Below are positions 33,418-43,796 of a DNA stretch of 64,000 nt, in pieces (within the stretch, counting starts at the first letter, position 1; every line of letters begins with the position of its first letter). A model generated the notes under the pieces. It ran no database searches, had not been told where the DNA came from, and saw only the letters and a list, made by a program, of their open reading frames with translations. The stretch comes from Erwinia typographi (lineage in GTDB: Bacteria; Pseudomonadota; Gammaproteobacteria; Enterobacterales; Enterobacteriaceae). The DNA is taken from positions 1-64,000 of the forward strand of contig NZ_JRUQ01000037.1 of NCBI RefSeq assembly GCF_000773975.1, read 5' to 3'. The position numbers were made by a program, and so were the translations under genes.

Positions 33418-34089
33418 ATGCAGTACCCGATTAATGAAATGTTCCAGACGTTGCAGGGCGAAGGTTTTTATACCGGCGTTCCGGCAATTTTTATCCGCCT
33501 GCAGGGATGCCCGGTAGGCTGTAGCTGGTGTGACACTAAGCACACCTGGGATAAGCTGGCCGATCGGGAAACCTCGCTGGGGGATATTCTGCTGAAAACG
33601 ATCGAGAGCGACGCGTGGGGCGCGGCGGATGCCGGCGCTCTGCTAAAGGTGATTGCGGCCCAGGGCTGGACGGCGCGCCATGTGGTGATCACCGGCGGGG
33701 AACCCTGCATCCACGATCTGACGCCGCTGACGGATACGCTTCAGCAGCAGGGGTTCAGCTGCCAGATCGAAACCAGCGGCACCCATGAAGTGCGCTGTAG
33801 TGCGGAAACCTGGGTCACGGTATCGCCCAAAGTGAATATGCGCGGGGGCTATGACGTGCTGCATCAGGCGCTGGTGCGCGCCGATGAGGTGAAGCATCCT
33901 GTTGCCCGCCAGCGGGACGTTGAAGCCTTACAGGCGCTGCTGGCTACGCTCAGCGATGAGAAGGCGCGGATCGTCGCCCTTCAGCCGATCAGTCAGAAAG
34001 ACGATGCCACCAGGCTCTGCATTGAAACCTGTATTAAGCACAACTGGCGGCTGTCGATGCAGACCCATAAATACCTCAATATAGCCTGA
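33418..34089 (+). CDS. queE: 7-carboxy-7-deazaguanine synthase QueE
   Basis: QueE is a radical SAM enzyme that contracts 6-carboxy-tetrahydropterin (made by QueD) to 7-carboxy-7-deazaguanine. The start at 33418 (MQYPINEMFQTLQGEG) gives 223 aa, exactly the E. coli length; the frame is open upstream to 33244. The iron-sulfur cysteines are Cys31, Cys35 and Cys38 in CPVGCSWC; the GGEP motif follows. It is convergent with the pyrophosphatase gene. Confidence 0.96.
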   Translation: MQYPINEMFQTLQGEGFYTGVPAIFIRLQGCPVGCSWCDTKHTWDKLADRETSLGDILLKTIESDAWGAADAGALLKVIAAQGWTARHVVITGGEPCIHDLTPLTDTLQQQGFSCQIETSGTHEVRCSAETWVTVSPKVNMRGGYDVLHQALVRADEVKHPVARQRDVEALQALLATLSDEKARIVALQPISQKDDATRLCIETCIKHNWRLSMQTHKYLNIA

Positions 34090-34128
34090 CGGTAAGCGGG
34101 CGGCGTCCCTGCCGCCTGACGAAAAGCG

Positions 34129-34740
34129 TTAATCTGCCTTAGTTCCCCTGGCTTTATAGGCTTCGAAAGCCGTTTTGATCTCGGCTTTCGCGGCGGCCGC
34201 ATCGGTAAAGCCGTTCAGCTCAACCTTCTTGCGACCGTCCGGCAGTTGCTTATAAACGCGGAAGAAGGCGGCAAGACGCTCTTTCTCCAGATTGGGCAAA
34301 TCGTCTACCGATTTAATTTCATCATAGGTCGGGTCGATTTTACTGGCTGGAACGGCCACGATCTTATCGTCCGACTCGCCGCCATCAATCATCTTCAGCA
34401 CGCCGATTGGCCGCAGCTTAATCAGCGTTCCTGGTGCCATAGGGGCGCGAGTGTAAAAAATGACGTCCAGCGGATCGTTATCACCGCCCAACGATTGCGT
34501 CAGTGAACCGTAGTTTGCCGGGTAAGCAACCGGCATCGACTGGAAACGGTCGGCGACGATAAAACCGGTTTTGGCATCCGTTTCATACTTAATAATGCCG
34601 CCAGCGGGGATTTCGGTCAGCGCATAGAACTCATCAGGGGTATTTTCAGGCTGTGGAAAATCCAGAATGTTGATGGCATTGGCCTGATGGCAGGCAGCAA
34701 TAAGAATGGCAGCAGTAGAAAACTTTTTAAACAAATTCAT
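34129..34740 (-). CDS. Exported family I inorganic pyrophosphatase
   Basis: The protein hydrolyses PPi to phosphate by family assignment: the signature DNDPLDV (Asp87, Asp89, Asp92) and flanking residues such as EIPAGGIIKYE and KELNGF-like VELNGF are those of soluble family I pyrophosphatases. The 203-aa product differs from cytoplasmic Ppa by an N-terminal export signal: two lysines, then a hydrophobic run, then ANA at residue 22. IAAC at residues 14-17 also fits a lipobox, so it could be a lipoprotein. It lies between queE and queD, where E. coli has no such gene. The in vivo substrate pool is unknown. Confidence 0.85.
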   Translation of the reverse strand: MNLFKKFSTAAILIAACHQANAINILDFPQPENTPDEFYALTEIPAGGIIKYETDAKTGFIVADRFQSMPVAYPANYGSLTQSLGGDNDPLDVIFYTRAPMAPGTLIKLRPIGVLKMIDGGESDDKIVAVPASKIDPTYDEIKSVDDLPNLEKERLAAFFRVYKQLPDGRKKVELNGFTDAAAAKAEIKTAFEAYKARGTKAD

Positions 34741-34820
34741 TGTTGATTCTCTCGATCTTTAATGAAGGAGACAACAACGTAATGAGCAGGGATGACAGCA
34801 AGATGACAGCGGGGAGGGGC

Positions 34821-34840
34821 GGATCGGCCTGAACCGATCC
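34821..34840 (-). terminator. Hairpin downstream of queD
   Basis: GGATCGG (34821-34827) pairs perfectly with CCGATCC (34834-34840), 10 bp after the queD stop on the minus strand. There is no T-run. Confidence 0.45.
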
Positions 34841-34849
34841 TGATTACGA

Positions 34850-35209
34850 TCAGCCTTTATAGATACAGCCAGCGGTACAGGTCTCTTTGATCGTCACCGC
34901 GCTCAGCTGCGCGAGCCTCGGCTTCATCCGATCCCAAATCCATTTCGCCAGCACTTCACTGGTAGGATTCTCCAGCCCTGGGATCTCGTTGAGATAGTAG
35001 TGATCCAACTGGTCGTAGATCGGCTTGAAGGCCGCTTTCAGCTCGGCAAAGTCGATGATCCAGCCGGTATGCGCATCCACTTCGCCGGTAATTTCCAGCC
35101 GCACCAGGAAAGAGTGCCCGTGCAGGCGGCCGCATTTGTGCCCGGCCGGAACGTTAGGCAGATGGTGAGCCGCTTCGAACATGAAATCTTTAAACAGCGT
35201 GGTAGCCAT
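34850..35209 (-). CDS. queD: 6-carboxy-5,6,7,8-tetrahydropterin synthase QueD
   Basis: QueD converts dihydroneopterin triphosphate to 6-carboxy-tetrahydropterin, the first dedicated step to queuosine. The 119-aa protein (E. coli 121) is a PTPS-family T-fold enzyme; zinc histidines lie in EAAHHLP and GRLHGHSF, and the catalytic cysteine in GHKCGRLHG. It is divergent from cysJ. Together with queE and queF the window holds three of the four preQ1 steps after GTP cyclohydrolase; queC is not in it. Confidence 0.95.
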   Translation of the reverse strand: MATTLFKDFMFEAAHHLPNVPAGHKCGRLHGHSFLVRLEITGEVDAHTGWIIDFAELKAAFKPIYDQLDHYYLNEIPGLENPTSEVLAKWIWDRMKPRLAQLSAVTIKETCTAGCIYKG

Positions 35210-35518
35210 ATGACAGTCTCAGTATGCATTTCTTGAAAAAACCGGCGAAGTCTACCCGAAAAAGCCTTTTTTAGCACCCGTTTCCCTGACGATTCGGCGC
35301 CGCTGGGCGCATGGAAATCACCCCCTGAGGGTAACCTGTTGATTCCCGGTAAGTTAATTAACCTGTTTTGTCGCTATGTCTTACCCATAAAACCGTTTAG
35401 TCGTTTTGGTTATTTATTATTACCAACCCTTATTTAATGGTTATTATGCTTGTCGCTAACCTACTCTCATCTTGCTGTTTTTACGGCCCGGACCTTCGAT
35501 ACTGGAATTTTCAACGCA
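35210..35518. promoter_or_regulatory. Divergent regulatory region queD/cysJ
   Basis: This 309-bp, A+T-rich gap contains no credible gene. TTACCA (35420-35425) and TATTAT (35442-35447), 16 bp apart, are a plausible cysJ promoter. Two copies of GGTTATT flank it (near 35418 and 35439). In E. coli, CysB activates this promoter under sulfur limitation; the exact CysB site was not resolved by eye. Confidence 0.45.
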
Positions 35519-37324
35519 ATGACGACTCAGGCACCTCCAGGCTCTCTGCTGCCACTGAATGCGGAACAACTCGCCCGTTTGCAGGCGGCCACCGGGGATT
35601 TATCCGCCACGCAGTTGGCATGGCTCTCCGGCTATTTTTGGGGCCAGGTTAACCAGGCGCCTGGCGCAGCGCCGGTGAGCGCTCCCGCACCAGCGGATGT
35701 CCCGACGATTACGCTGCTGTCAGCCTCCCAGACCGGTAACGCCCGTCGCGTGGCCGAACAGCTGCGTGACGACCTTCTCGCGGCGAAGCTGAACGTCAAC
35801 CTGGTGAAAGCCGGTGATTATAAATTTAAGCAGATAGCGCAGGAAAAACTGCTGATCGTGGTGACCTCCACCCAGGGCGAGGGTGAACCGCCGGAAGAGG
35901 CGGTGGCGCTGCATAAGTTCCTGATGTCGAAAAAGGCGCCTAAGCTTGATAAGACGGCCTTCGCCGTCTTTGGCCTGGGCGATACCTCTTATGAATTCTT
36001 CAGCCAGGCGGGGAAAGACTTCGACGGCAAGCTGGCGGAGATGGGTGGTGAGCGCCTGCTCGACCGCGTTGATGCCGATGTGGAATATGCCGTCGCCGCC
36101 GAACAGTGGCGCAAGCAGATTGTCGATATTCTCAAGGCGCGTGTGCCGACGGAAGCGCCTGCCGCTGCCGCTGTGACTGCCGCTGGCGCCGTCAATGAGG
36201 TGTTCAGCAGCCCGTACAGTAAAGAACAGCCGCTGACCGCCAGCCTGGCGGTTAATCAGAAAATTACCGGTCGCGATTCGGATAAAGACGTGCGCCACCT
36301 TGAAATCGACCTGGGCGACTCCGGCTTGCGCTACCTGCCGGGCGATGCGCTGGGCGTATGGTTTGAGAACGATCCGGCGCTGGTGCAGGAGCTGCTTGAG
36401 CTGCTGTGGCTGAAAGGCGATGAGCCGGTTACGGTAAACGAACAGACGCTGCCGCTGGCGGAGGCGCTGCAAAAGCATTTTGAACTGACGGTGAACACGC
36501 CGCAGATCGTTGAGCACTACGGCAAGCTGTGCCGTGATGAAACGCTGCTGGGGCTGATTAGCGAGAAGTCGCAGCTTCAGCATTACGTGCAGAGCACGCC
36601 GATTGTCGATATGGTTCGCCAGGCGCCGGTTGAGCTGACTGCTGAGCAACTGACAAGCATTCTGCGTCCGCTGACGCCGCGCCTGTATTCCATTGCCTCC
36701 TCACAGGCCGAGAACGAAAGCGAAGTCCATATCACCGTCGGCGCGGTGCGCTACGAGATTGACGGTCGGGCTCGCGCTGGCGGCGCTTCCAGCTTCCTCG
36801 CCGACCGGCTGGAAGAGGATGGCGAGGTTCGCGTGTTTATCGAGCACAACGACAACTTCCGCCTGCCGGCTGACCCGCAAACGCCGGTGATCATGATTGG
36901 GCCCGGCACCGGCATCGCGCCGTTCCGCGCCTTTATGCAGCAGCGTGATAACGACGGAGCCGAAGGCAAAAACTGGCTGTTCTTCGGCAACCCGCATTTC
37001 ACCGACGACTTCCTCTATCAGGTCGAGTGGCAGCGCTACGTGAAGGATGGCCTGCTGACCAACATCGACCTGGCCTGGTCCCGCGACCAGCAGCAGAAGG
37101 TGTATGTGCAGGACAAAATCCGCGCCAAAGGAGCGGAGGTGTGGCGCTGGATTGAACAGGGCGCGCATATATACGTCTGCGGCGACGCAAACCGCATGGC
37201 GAAAGATGTGGAACAGGCTCTGCTGGAGCTGGTTGCCGAGCACGGCGGCATGGATACCGAGACCGCCGACGAATTTTTAAGTGAGCTGCGCATTGAGCGC
37301 CGTTATCAGCGAGACGTTTACTAA
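35519..37324 (+). CDS. cysJ: Sulfite reductase (NADPH) flavoprotein alpha subunit
   Basis: CysJ carries electrons from NADPH through FAD and FMN to the haemoprotein CysI. The start at 35519 ([14 protein letters not shown]) matches E. coli and gives 601 aa (E. coli 599). In order: flavodoxin-like FMN domain (about 65-205, with [13 protein letters not shown]), linker, FAD-binding domain with [11 protein letters not shown], and NADPH-binding domain ending in RRYQRDVY. Its stop codon overlaps the cysI start by one base. Confidence 0.97.
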   Translation: MTTQAPPGSLLPLNAEQLARLQAATGDLSATQLAWLSGYFWGQVNQAPGAAPVSAPAPADVPTITLLSASQTGNARRVAEQLRDDLLAAKLNVNLVKAGDYKFKQIAQEKLLIVVTSTQGEGEPPEEAVALHKFLMSKKAPKLDKTAFAVFGLGDTSYEFFSQAGKDFDGKLAEMGGERLLDRVDADVEYAVAAEQWRKQIVDILKARVPTEAPAAAAVTAAGAVNEVFSSPYSKEQPLTASLAVNQKITGRDSDKDVRHLEIDLGDSGLRYLPGDALGVWFENDPALVQELLELLWLKGDEPVTVNEQTLPLAEALQKHFELTVNTPQIVEHYGKLCRDETLLGLISEKSQLQHYVQSTPIVDMVRQAPVELTAEQLTSILRPLTPRLYSIASSQAENESEVHITVGAVRYEIDGRARAGGASSFLADRLEEDGEVRVFIEHNDNFRLPADPQTPVIMIGPGTGIAPFRAFMQQRDNDGAEGKNWLFFGNPHFTDDFLYQVEWQRYVKDGLLTNIDLAWSRDQQQKVYVQDKIRAKGAEVWRWIEQGAHIYVCGDANRMAKDVEQALLELVAEHGGMDTETADEFLSELRIERRYQRDVY

Positions 37325-39039
37325 TGAGCAATGAAAAACATCCTGGACCGCTGGTGGTTGAAGGCAAACTCACCGACGCAGAGCGCCTGAAAAAAGAGAG
37401 CAATTACCTGCGCGGCACCATCGCAGACGATCTGCAGGATGGTCTGACCGGTGGCTTTACTGGCGATAACTTTTTACTGATCCGCTTTCACGGCATGTAT
37501 CAGCAGGACGACCGTGATATTCGCGCCGAGCGCGCGGAGCAGAAGCTGGAGCCGCGTCATGCGATGATGCTGCGCTGCCGCCTGCCGGGCGGGGTCATTA
37601 CGCCAAAACAGTGGCTGGGCATCGACAAGTTTGCCGAAGACAACACGATTTACGGCAGCATTCGCCTGACTAACCGTCAGACCTTCCAGTTCCACGGTAT
37701 CCTGAAAGGCAACGTCAAGCCGGCTCACCAGATGCTGAGCGAAGTCGGCCTGGATTCGCTGGCGACCGCGAACGACGTCAACCGTAACGTGCTGTGCAGT
37801 TCCAACCCCGTTGAGTCTGAACTGCATCAGGAAGCCTGGGAGTGGGCGAAGAAAATTTCCGAGCATCTGCTGCCGCAAACGCGCGCCTATGCTGAAATCT
37901 GGCTGGATCAGGAGAAGGTCGCCACCACCGACAAAGAGCCGATTCTGGGTGAAACCTACCTGCCGCGTAAGTTCAAGACCACCATTGTCGTGCCGCCGCA
38001 CAACGACGTGGATCTGCACGCGAACGACCTGAACTTTATAGCCATCGCGGAGAACGGCAAGCTGATTGGCTTCAATCTGCTGGTGGGCGGCGGTCTGTCA
38101 ATCGATCACGGCAATAAAGCGACCTATGCCCGCACCGCCAGCGAGTTCGGCTTCCTGCCGCTCGACAAGACGCTGGCCGTCGCCGAAGCGGTGGTAACCA
38201 CCCAGCGCGACTGGGGTAATCGTACCGATCGTAAAAATGCCAAGACTAAGTACACCCTGGAACGCGTCGGCGTGGAGACGTTTAAGGCTGAAGTTGAGCG
38301 GCGTGCGCAGATTAAATTTGAACCGATCCGTCCTTATGCCTTTACCACGCGTGGCGATCGTATCGGCTGGGTGAAGGGGATTGACGATCGCTGGCACCTC
38401 ACGCTGTTTATCGAAAACGGCCGCCTGCTGGACTATCCTGGCCGTCCGCTGAAAACCGGCATTGCCGAAATAGCCAAAATTCACCAGGGTGATTTCCGCC
38501 TGACCGCCAATCAGAACCTGATCGTGGCGGGCGTGCCGGAAGCGGAGAAGCCGAAAATTGAAGCGCTGGCCCGCAGCCATGGCCTGATGGAGAGCGTCAC
38601 CGCCCAGCGTGAAAACTCAATGGCCTGCGTGTCGTTCCCGACCTGCCCGCTGGCGATGGCCGAAGCAGAACGCTTCCTGCCAGATTTTGTTACCCGAGTG
38701 GAAGGCCTGATGACGTCGCACGGCGTCGGCGATGAGCACATCGTGCTGCGCGTCACCGGCTGCCCGAACGGCTGCGGTCGCGCGCTCCTCGCCGAGATAG
38801 GCCTGGTGGGCAAGGCGCCGGGGCGTTATAACCTGCATCTGGGCGGTAATCGCATCGGTACGCGCATCCCACGAATGTACCGTGAAAACATCACCGAAGA
38901 CGAAATTTTGTCTACCCTTGATGAACTACTGGGCCGCTGGTCAAAAGAGCGCGAAGCCGACGAAGGCTTTGGCGATTTCACCGTCCGCGTGGGCGTGGTG
39001 AAACCGGTTGTCGATCCGGCCCGCGATTTTTGGGCATGA
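37324..39039 (+). CDS. cysI: Sulfite reductase (NADPH) haemoprotein beta subunit
   Basis: CysI reduces sulfite to sulfide by six electrons at a coupled siroheme and 4Fe-4S centre. The 571-aa product (E. coli 570) has both cysteine pairs of the cluster: [12 protein letters not shown] and [10 protein letters not shown]. Siroheme for it would come from CysG, encoded 2.4 kb downstream in the window. It follows cysJ directly. Confidence 0.97.
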   Translation: MSNEKHPGPLVVEGKLTDAERLKKESNYLRGTIADDLQDGLTGGFTGDNFLLIRFHGMYQQDDRDIRAERAEQKLEPRHAMMLRCRLPGGVITPKQWLGIDKFAEDNTIYGSIRLTNRQTFQFHGILKGNVKPAHQMLSEVGLDSLATANDVNRNVLCSSNPVESELHQEAWEWAKKISEHLLPQTRAYAEIWLDQEKVATTDKEPILGETYLPRKFKTTIVVPPHNDVDLHANDLNFIAIAENGKLIGFNLLVGGGLSIDHGNKATYARTASEFGFLPLDKTLAVAEAVVTTQRDWGNRTDRKNAKTKYTLERVGVETFKAEVERRAQIKFEPIRPYAFTTRGDRIGWVKGIDDRWHLTLFIENGRLLDYPGRPLKTGIAEIAKIHQGDFRLTANQNLIVAGVPEAEKPKIEALARSHGLMESVTAQRENSMACVSFPTCPLAMAEAERFLPDFVTRVEGLMTSHGVGDEHIVLRVTGCPNGCGRALLAEIGLVGKAPGRYNLHLGGNRIGTRIPRMYRENITEDEILSTLDELLGRWSKEREADEGFGDFTVRVGVVKPVVDPARDFWA

Positions 39040-39051
39040 CGGAGGCGTGAT

Positions 39052-39783
39052 ATGTCTGTACTCGATCTCTCTGCACTGAACGCATTACCCAAAGTTGAGC
39101 GCATCATGGCGCTGGCGGAAGTGAACAATAAGCTGGAGAAACTTTCCGCCCAGCAGCGCGTGCTCTGGGCGCTGGAGAATTTGCCGGGGGAAGCGGTGCT
39201 CTCTTCCAGCTTCGGCATTCAGGCGGCGGTCAGCCTGCATCTGGTGACCCAGCTGAAACCGGATATCCCGGTGATCCTCACCGATACCGGCTATCTGTTC
39301 CCGGAAACCTACCGGTTTATTGATGAGCTGACCGACAGGCTTAAGCTCAACCTGAAGGTGTTTCGCGCTGAGCACAGCGCGGCCTGGCAGGAGGCTCGCT
39401 ACGGTAAGCTGTGGGAACAGGGCGTGGAAGGGATTGAGCGCTACAACCAGATCAACAAAGTGGAGCCGATGAACCGCGCGCTGGAAAGTTTAGGCGGGCA
39501 GAGCTGGTTCGCCGGCCTGCGCCGCGATCAGTCCAGCAGCCGCGCGCATCTGCCGGTGCTGGCGATCCAGCGCGGCGTCTTCAAGGTGTTGCCGATCATC
39601 GACTGGGATAACCGCCAGGTGCATCAGTATCTGAAGGAGCACGGCCTCGGCTATCATCCGCTCTGGGATCAGGGCTACCTCTCCGTCGGGGATACGCATA
39701 CCACCCGCAAATGGCAGCCGGGGATGGCAGAAGAAGAGACCCGATTCTTCGGCCTGAAGCGTGAATGCGGGCTGCATGAATAG
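39052..39783 (+). CDS. cysH: Phosphoadenosine phosphosulfate reductase
   Basis: CysH reduces PAPS to sulfite with thioredoxin or glutaredoxin. The 243-aa protein (E. coli 244) has the PP-loop-like [16 protein letters not shown] near the N terminus and the catalytic cysteine in the C-terminal KRECGLHE. It lacks the iron-sulfur cysteines of APS reductases, so it is the PAPS type. It ends the cysJIH operon before a strong terminator. Confidence 0.97.
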   Translation: MSVLDLSALNALPKVERIMALAEVNNKLEKLSAQQRVLWALENLPGEAVLSSSFGIQAAVSLHLVTQLKPDIPVILTDTGYLFPETYRFIDELTDRLKLNLKVFRAEHSAAWQEARYGKLWEQGVEGIERYNQINKVEPMNRALESLGGQSWFAGLRRDQSSSRAHLPVLAIQRGVFKVLPIIDWDNRQVHQYLKEHGLGYHPLWDQGYLSVGDTHTTRKWQPGMAEEETRFFGLKRECGLHE

Positions 39784-39806
39784 CTCTCCCGCCTGACGAT
39801 CCAGAC

Positions 39807-39840
39807 ACGGCTCGCGTCATCAATGACGCGAGCCGTTTTA
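39807..39840 (+). terminator. cysJIH terminator
   Basis: ACGGCTCGCGTCAT (39807-39820) pairs perfectly with ATGACGCGAGCCGT (39823-39836), followed by TTTTATT. Confidence 0.88.
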
Positions 39841-39879
39841 TTACCAGCCGGTCTTTCCCACGCTGCAGCGCGGCTTTAT

Positions 39880-40164
39880 TCAGCTGCCCACCAGCGCGGA
39901 GAACTCGTCGGCGGCTCTGGTCACATTCACTCTGGTGACCTCATAGTCGGCTACGGCCTGGAAAGCATCCTCCAGCAGAACGGTGTTCAGCCGTTCACGA
40001 TCGATATCGTTCGCGATGATCACGCCGCCAGTGCGGGGATCTTTGCGGCCGGCAGCAATAAAAACGCCCGCGGCGAAATATTTATCCAGCCAGGCTAAAT
40101 GCGCATCCAGTACGGCATCCACTTCGTCCATCGGGCGGGTATAGGTCAGGCTAACAATATACAT
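39880..40164 (-). CDS. YciI-family protein
   Basis: A 94-aa protein of the YCII-related (dimeric alpha-beta barrel) family: MYIVSLTYTRPMDEVDAVLD at the start and the His-containing AHLAWLDKYF followed by GRKDPRTGGVIIA. The family has an invariant His/Asp pair thought to act in catalysis, but no defined reaction is known for this branch. It lies 11 bp downstream of iap on the same strand, so the two are probably cotranscribed. Confidence 0.82.
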   Translation of the reverse strand: MYIVSLTYTRPMDEVDAVLDAHLAWLDKYFAAGVFIAAGRKDPRTGGVIIANDIDRERLNTVLLEDAFQAVADYEVTRVNVTRAADEFSALVGS

Positions 40165-40175
40165 AGTGACTCCAG

Positions 40176-41198
40176 CTAGATTGCAGATTTAGGGTTTGCC
40201 AGTTCGCTGATTAGCGGCAGCAGAATTTTAACGGTAGTGCGCGTGCGCTGGGTGATGCGTCCCGGTAACCAGCGGTCGAGCCAGGCGAGGTTATCCAGCG
40301 ACGCCTGATGGCGGCTGGTGCCCTGCGGGAAGTGGCGACTGGCGGCACGCTGCTGCTGACCATCCTTGTTGCCCAGATCCCAGTTAGCGGCGCGTACGCT
40401 AAGCAACGGGAAACCGGCCTTATCGAACAGATCTTCCGCTGGCGGCTTGCGCGCTTCGCCGCTGGTGGTGGCGGCCAGCCCGTACTGGCGGGCAATGGCC
40501 AGCGCGCGATCGCGCGTTTGTCTGGCTACGGCTTTTGGCGTGGCGCTGCCGCTGTCAAAATAGAGTTTATCGCCCACAATCAGGCTGTCCAGGCTAATGA
40601 CCAGCAGGGTATTTTTCTTCTCTTCCGGCTTCAGGCGGTCGAGATAATCCTGCTCGCCCTGATGGCCTGACTCTTCGCCGCTCAGGGCGACAAAGCGCAG
40701 GCTGTAGTGCAGAGGAACCTTACTCAGCCGCTGCGCCAGCTCCAGCATCACGCCCAGCCCGGAGGCGTTATCGTCCGCTCCCTGCAGCGTCAGGCCGCCC
40801 AGGTTATGCTGGCGATCGCTGTCGCTCAGCGGCAGGTAAGTATCCGTGTGGGTCACAATGACGATTTGCTGCGGCACTTTGCCCGCCCGCGCCGCGATAA
40901 CAGAGGTGGCGGTGACGTTGCCGGGCGTCAGGCGGCCATCCTGAGAGCGGTACTGATAGCTGGCGTTAAAGTTGCGTTTGTTGCTCTCATAGCCCATGCT
41001 GCTGAACTGGTGTTGCAGGTAGTCTGCGGCCAGCATTTCTGCCGGGCTGCCCGCCATGCGGCCTGGAAAATAGGTAGCGATATGGCGCAGCTGCTGTTCA
41101 GCGAAGTGGCCTTCAGGCTGACTGGCGGCCTGAAGAGGAAAAATAGCACCGCAGCTGAGCAGCACGGCTAGCGCGCGCAGGCGGAGTCGGGAAAACAT
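40176..41198 (-). CDS. iap: Aminopeptidase Iap (alkaline phosphatase isozyme conversion)
   Basis: Iap is an exported M28-family zinc aminopeptidase that in E. coli trims the N-terminal arginine of alkaline phosphatase. The 340-aa product has a signal peptide (cleavage about after residue 24, LQAAS) and metal-ligand blocks VTHTDTYLPL, GADDNASGLG and LSGEESGHQ. It lacks the short cysteine-containing loop near the C terminus that E. coli Iap has. The place next to the cysD operon is the same as in E. coli. Confidence 0.88.
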   Translation of the reverse strand: MFSRLRLRALAVLLSCGAIFPLQAASQPEGHFAEQQLRHIATYFPGRMAGSPAEMLAADYLQHQFSSMGYESNKRNFNASYQYRSQDGRLTPGNVTATSVIAARAGKVPQQIVIVTHTDTYLPLSDSDRQHNLGGLTLQGADDNASGLGVMLELAQRLSKVPLHYSLRFVALSGEESGHQGEQDYLDRLKPEEKKNTLLVISLDSLIVGDKLYFDSGSATPKAVARQTRDRALAIARQYGLAATTSGEARKPPAEDLFDKAGFPLLSVRAANWDLGNKDGQQQRAASRHFPQGTSRHQASLDNLAWLDRWLPGRITQRTRTTVKILLPLISELANPKSAI

Positions 41199-41352
41199 GG
41201 CTTATCCTTAGTCGTCATCCTGTGACGTTCTGGCGAAAAGATTTACGCGAACAGTATGAAAGTGTGATGGCGATTGCACAATTTCAATCTCTCTGAAATG
41301 TCCTAAATATCATCCGTTAAGCACATTTTGTCTGATGCTTTGCCAAAACGTT

Positions 41353-41386
41353 ATTCCATTCAGTAACTACTCATTCCAATTAGTAA
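41353..41386 (+). promoter_or_regulatory. Direct repeat upstream of cysG, likely CysB site
   Basis: ATTCCATTCAGTAA (41353-41366) and ATTCCAATTAGTAA (41373-41386) agree at 12 of 14 positions with a 20-bp period, two helical turns. They lie directly upstream of a TATAGT -10 element (41412-41417) that has no recognisable -35. This is the arrangement expected of an activator such as CysB at a sulfur-starvation promoter; the protein assignment is inference. Confidence 0.6.
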
Positions 41387-41411
41387 TTTCATAAGGCTTA
41401 AGCCAGGGCCG

Positions 41412-41417
41412 TATAGT
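41412..41417 (+). promoter_or_regulatory. -10 element of the cysG-cysDNC operon
   Basis: TATAGT matches five of six consensus bases and lies 36 bp before the cysG start. The region 17 bp upstream does not match a -35, in keeping with dependence on an activator. Confidence 0.5.
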
Positions 41418-41453
41418 CTCGTTAACATTGTGTAAATAACGAAAAAGGCCGAC

Positions 41454-42869
41454 GTGGATTATCTCCCAATTTTTGCTGACATCCGAAACAAACCGGTGCT
41501 GATTGTCGGCGGCGGGGACGTGGCTGCTCGCAAGATTGAGCTGCTGCGTCGTGCGGGTGCAAAGGTGCAGATTGCTGCCCGAGCGCTGTGCGAGGAACTG
41601 ACCGCGTTGGAAAACATCGGCTCCGTCAGTTGGGTCGCCAAAGCCTATCAAACCTCGCTGCTGGATAGCGTCTGGCTGGTGATTGCCGCGACGGACGACA
41701 GCGCGCTTAATGCCCGTGTGTATACCGAAGCCAGCGAGCGTCAGCTGCTGGTCAACGTAGTAGACGATCAGCCCAAGTGTTCCTTTATCTTCCCTTCGAT
41801 TGTTGACCGTTCGCCGCTGGTTGTGGCGATCTCCTCCAGCGGCACCGCGCCGGTGCTGGCGCGCCTGCTGCGCGAGAAGCTGGAGGCCCTGCTGCCCGCG
41901 AACCTTGGCCAGATGGCGTCTATCGCCGGTCAGTGGCGGCATAAAGTGAAGCAGCGGTTCGACAAGATGTCAGCACGCCGCCGCTTCTGGGAGGCGGCCT
42001 TCAACGGTCTGTTTGCCAGCCAGGTCGCCTCCGGCAATATCGAGGGCGCAAAACGCACGCTGGATACGCAGCTGGAGAACCCGGACGCCGGCGAAGGCGA
42101 GATCATCCTGGTTGGCGCAGGCCCTGGCGATCCGGGGCTGCTGACGCTGCGCGGCTTGCAGGTGATGCAGCTGGCGGACGTGGTGCTGTATGACCATCTG
42201 GTCAGCGACGAAATTCTGGACCTGGTGCGGCGCGACGCCGATCGCATCTGCGTTGGTAAGCGCGCCAGTGCGCACAGCGTTACCCAGCAAGAGACCAATC
42301 GTCTGCTGGTGGAACTGGCGAAACAAGGTAAACGCGTGGTGCGGCTGAAGGGCGGCGACCCGTTTATTTTTGGTCGCGGCGGCGAAGAGCTACAGGCGGC
42401 CGTTGAGGCCGGTATTCCTTTCCAGGTGGTGCCCGGCGTGACCGCTGCCGCCGGGGCTACTGCCTATGCGGGCATCCCGCTGACCCACCGTGACTATGCG
42501 CAGAGCGCGATGTTTATTACCGGTCACTGCCGCACTGACGGCGAAGGTATCGACTGGCCGTCGATGGCGCGCAGCCGCCAGACGCTGGCTATCTACATGG
42601 GCACCGTGAAGGCGGCGGAGATTTCCGCGCAGCTTATCGCGCATGGTCGTAACGCCCAAACGCCGGTGGCGGTGATTGGCCGCGGGACACGTCAGGATCA
42701 GCAGGTGCTGACCGGGACGCTGGAAGAATTAGAAGCATTAGCGCAGCGCGCCCCGACGCCGGCGCTGTTGGTTGTGGGGGAAGTGGTCAACCTGCACCAG
42801 CAGTTGGCATGGTTTCAACATTCAGCACAGCGAGACGGACGTGACTCCGCCGTTGTGAATTTGGCTTGA
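41454..42869 (+). CDS. cysG: Siroheme synthase (multifunctional) CysG
   Basis: CysG makes siroheme from uroporphyrinogen III by two methylations, NAD-dependent oxidation and iron insertion. The 471-aa protein (E. coli 457) starts at a GTG, as E. coli CysG does. The N-terminal Rossmann dehydrogenase/ferrochelatase domain has [10 protein letters not shown] and [19 protein letters not shown]; the C-terminal SUMT domain (about 215-455) has [14 protein letters not shown] and [16 protein letters not shown]. It heads cysGDNC, whereas in E. coli cysG is with the nir genes, so here siroheme supply would be tied to sulfate activation. Confidence 0.95.
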   Translation: MDYLPIFADIRNKPVLIVGGGDVAARKIELLRRAGAKVQIAARALCEELTALENIGSVSWVAKAYQTSLLDSVWLVIAATDDSALNARVYTEASERQLLVNVVDDQPKCSFIFPSIVDRSPLVVAISSSGTAPVLARLLREKLEALLPANLGQMASIAGQWRHKVKQRFDKMSARRRFWEAAFNGLFASQVASGNIEGAKRTLDTQLENPDAGEGEIILVGAGPGDPGLLTLRGLQVMQLADVVLYDHLVSDEILDLVRRDADRICVGKRASAHSVTQQETNRLLVELAKQGKRVVRLKGGDPFIFGRGGEELQAAVEAGIPFQVVPGVTAAAGATAYAGIPLTHRDYAQSAMFITGHCRTDGEGIDWPSMARSRQTLAIYMGTVKAAEISAQLIAHGRNAQTPVAVIGRGTRQDQQVLTGTLEELEALAQRAPTPALLVVGEVVNLHQQLAWFQHSAQRDGRDSAVVNLA

Positions 42870-42878
42870 GGAAAGATT

Positions 42879-43787
42879 ATGGATCAAAAACGACTCACTC
42901 ACCTGCGTCAACTGGAAGCGGAAAGTATCCATATCATCCGTGAAGTGGCGGCGGAGTTTGGCAACCCGGTGATGATGTACTCCATCGGCAAGGACTCTTC
43001 CGTGATGCTGCACCTGGCGCGCAAAGCGTTTTATCCCGGCACGCTGCCGTTTCCGCTGCTGCATGTGGATACCGGCTGGAAATTCCGTGAAATGTACGAG
43101 TTCCGCGACCGCACGGTGAAAAACATCGGCGCTGAGCTGCTGGTACATAAAAACCCGGAAGGCGTGGCGATGGGGATCAACCCGTTTGTGCACGGCAGCG
43201 CCAAGCATACCGATATCATGAAAACCGAAGGCCTGAAGCAGGCGCTGAATAAATATGGTTTCGACGCCGCTTTTGGCGGTGCCCGCCGTGATGAAGAAAA
43301 ATCGCGGGCCAAAGAGCGTATTTACTCGTTCCGCGATCGTTTCCACCGCTGGGATCCGAAGAATCAGCGTCCTGAGCTGTGGCACAACTATAACGGCCAG
43401 ATCAACAAAGGCGAAAGCATCCGCGTGTTCCCGCTCTCCAACTGGACTGAGCTGGATATCTGGCAGTATATCTTCCTGGAAAACATTGAGATTGTGCCGC
43501 TGTATCTGGCCGCAGAGCGCCCGGTACTGGAGCGTGACGGTATGCTGATGATGATTGATGACGATCGTATTGATCTCCAGCCTGGCGAAGTGATTAAACA
43601 GCGGATGGTGCGTTTCCGCACGCTTGGCTGCTGGCCGCTGACCGGTGCGGTGGAATCCGAAGCGCAGACGCTGCCTTCGATCATTGAAGAGATGCTGGTT
43701 TCCACCACCAGTGAACGTCAGGGCCGCGTAATTGACCGCGACCAGTCCGGCTCAATGGAGCTGAAGAAACGCCAGGGTTATTTCTAA
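42879..43787 (+). CDS. cysD: Sulfate adenylyltransferase small subunit
   Basis: CysD catalyses adenylation of sulfate to APS within the CysDN complex. The 302-aa length is that of E. coli. The PP-loop motif is [33 protein letters not shown] and the C-terminal [10 protein letters not shown] are typical. It follows cysG by 9 bp. Confidence 0.97.
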   Translation: MDQKRLTHLRQLEAESIHIIREVAAEFGNPVMMYSIGKDSSVMLHLARKAFYPGTLPFPLLHVDTGWKFREMYEFRDRTVKNIGAELLVHKNPEGVAMGINPFVHGSAKHTDIMKTEGLKQALNKYGFDAAFGGARRDEEKSRAKERIYSFRDRFHRWDPKNQRPELWHNYNGQINKGESIRVFPLSNWTELDIWQYIFLENIEIVPLYLAAERPVLERDGMLMMIDDDRIDLQPGEVIKQRMVRFRTLGCWPLTGAVESEAQTLPSIIEEMLVSTTSERQGRVIDRDQSGSMELKKRQGYF

Positions 43788-43796
43788 GGAGCCGAG

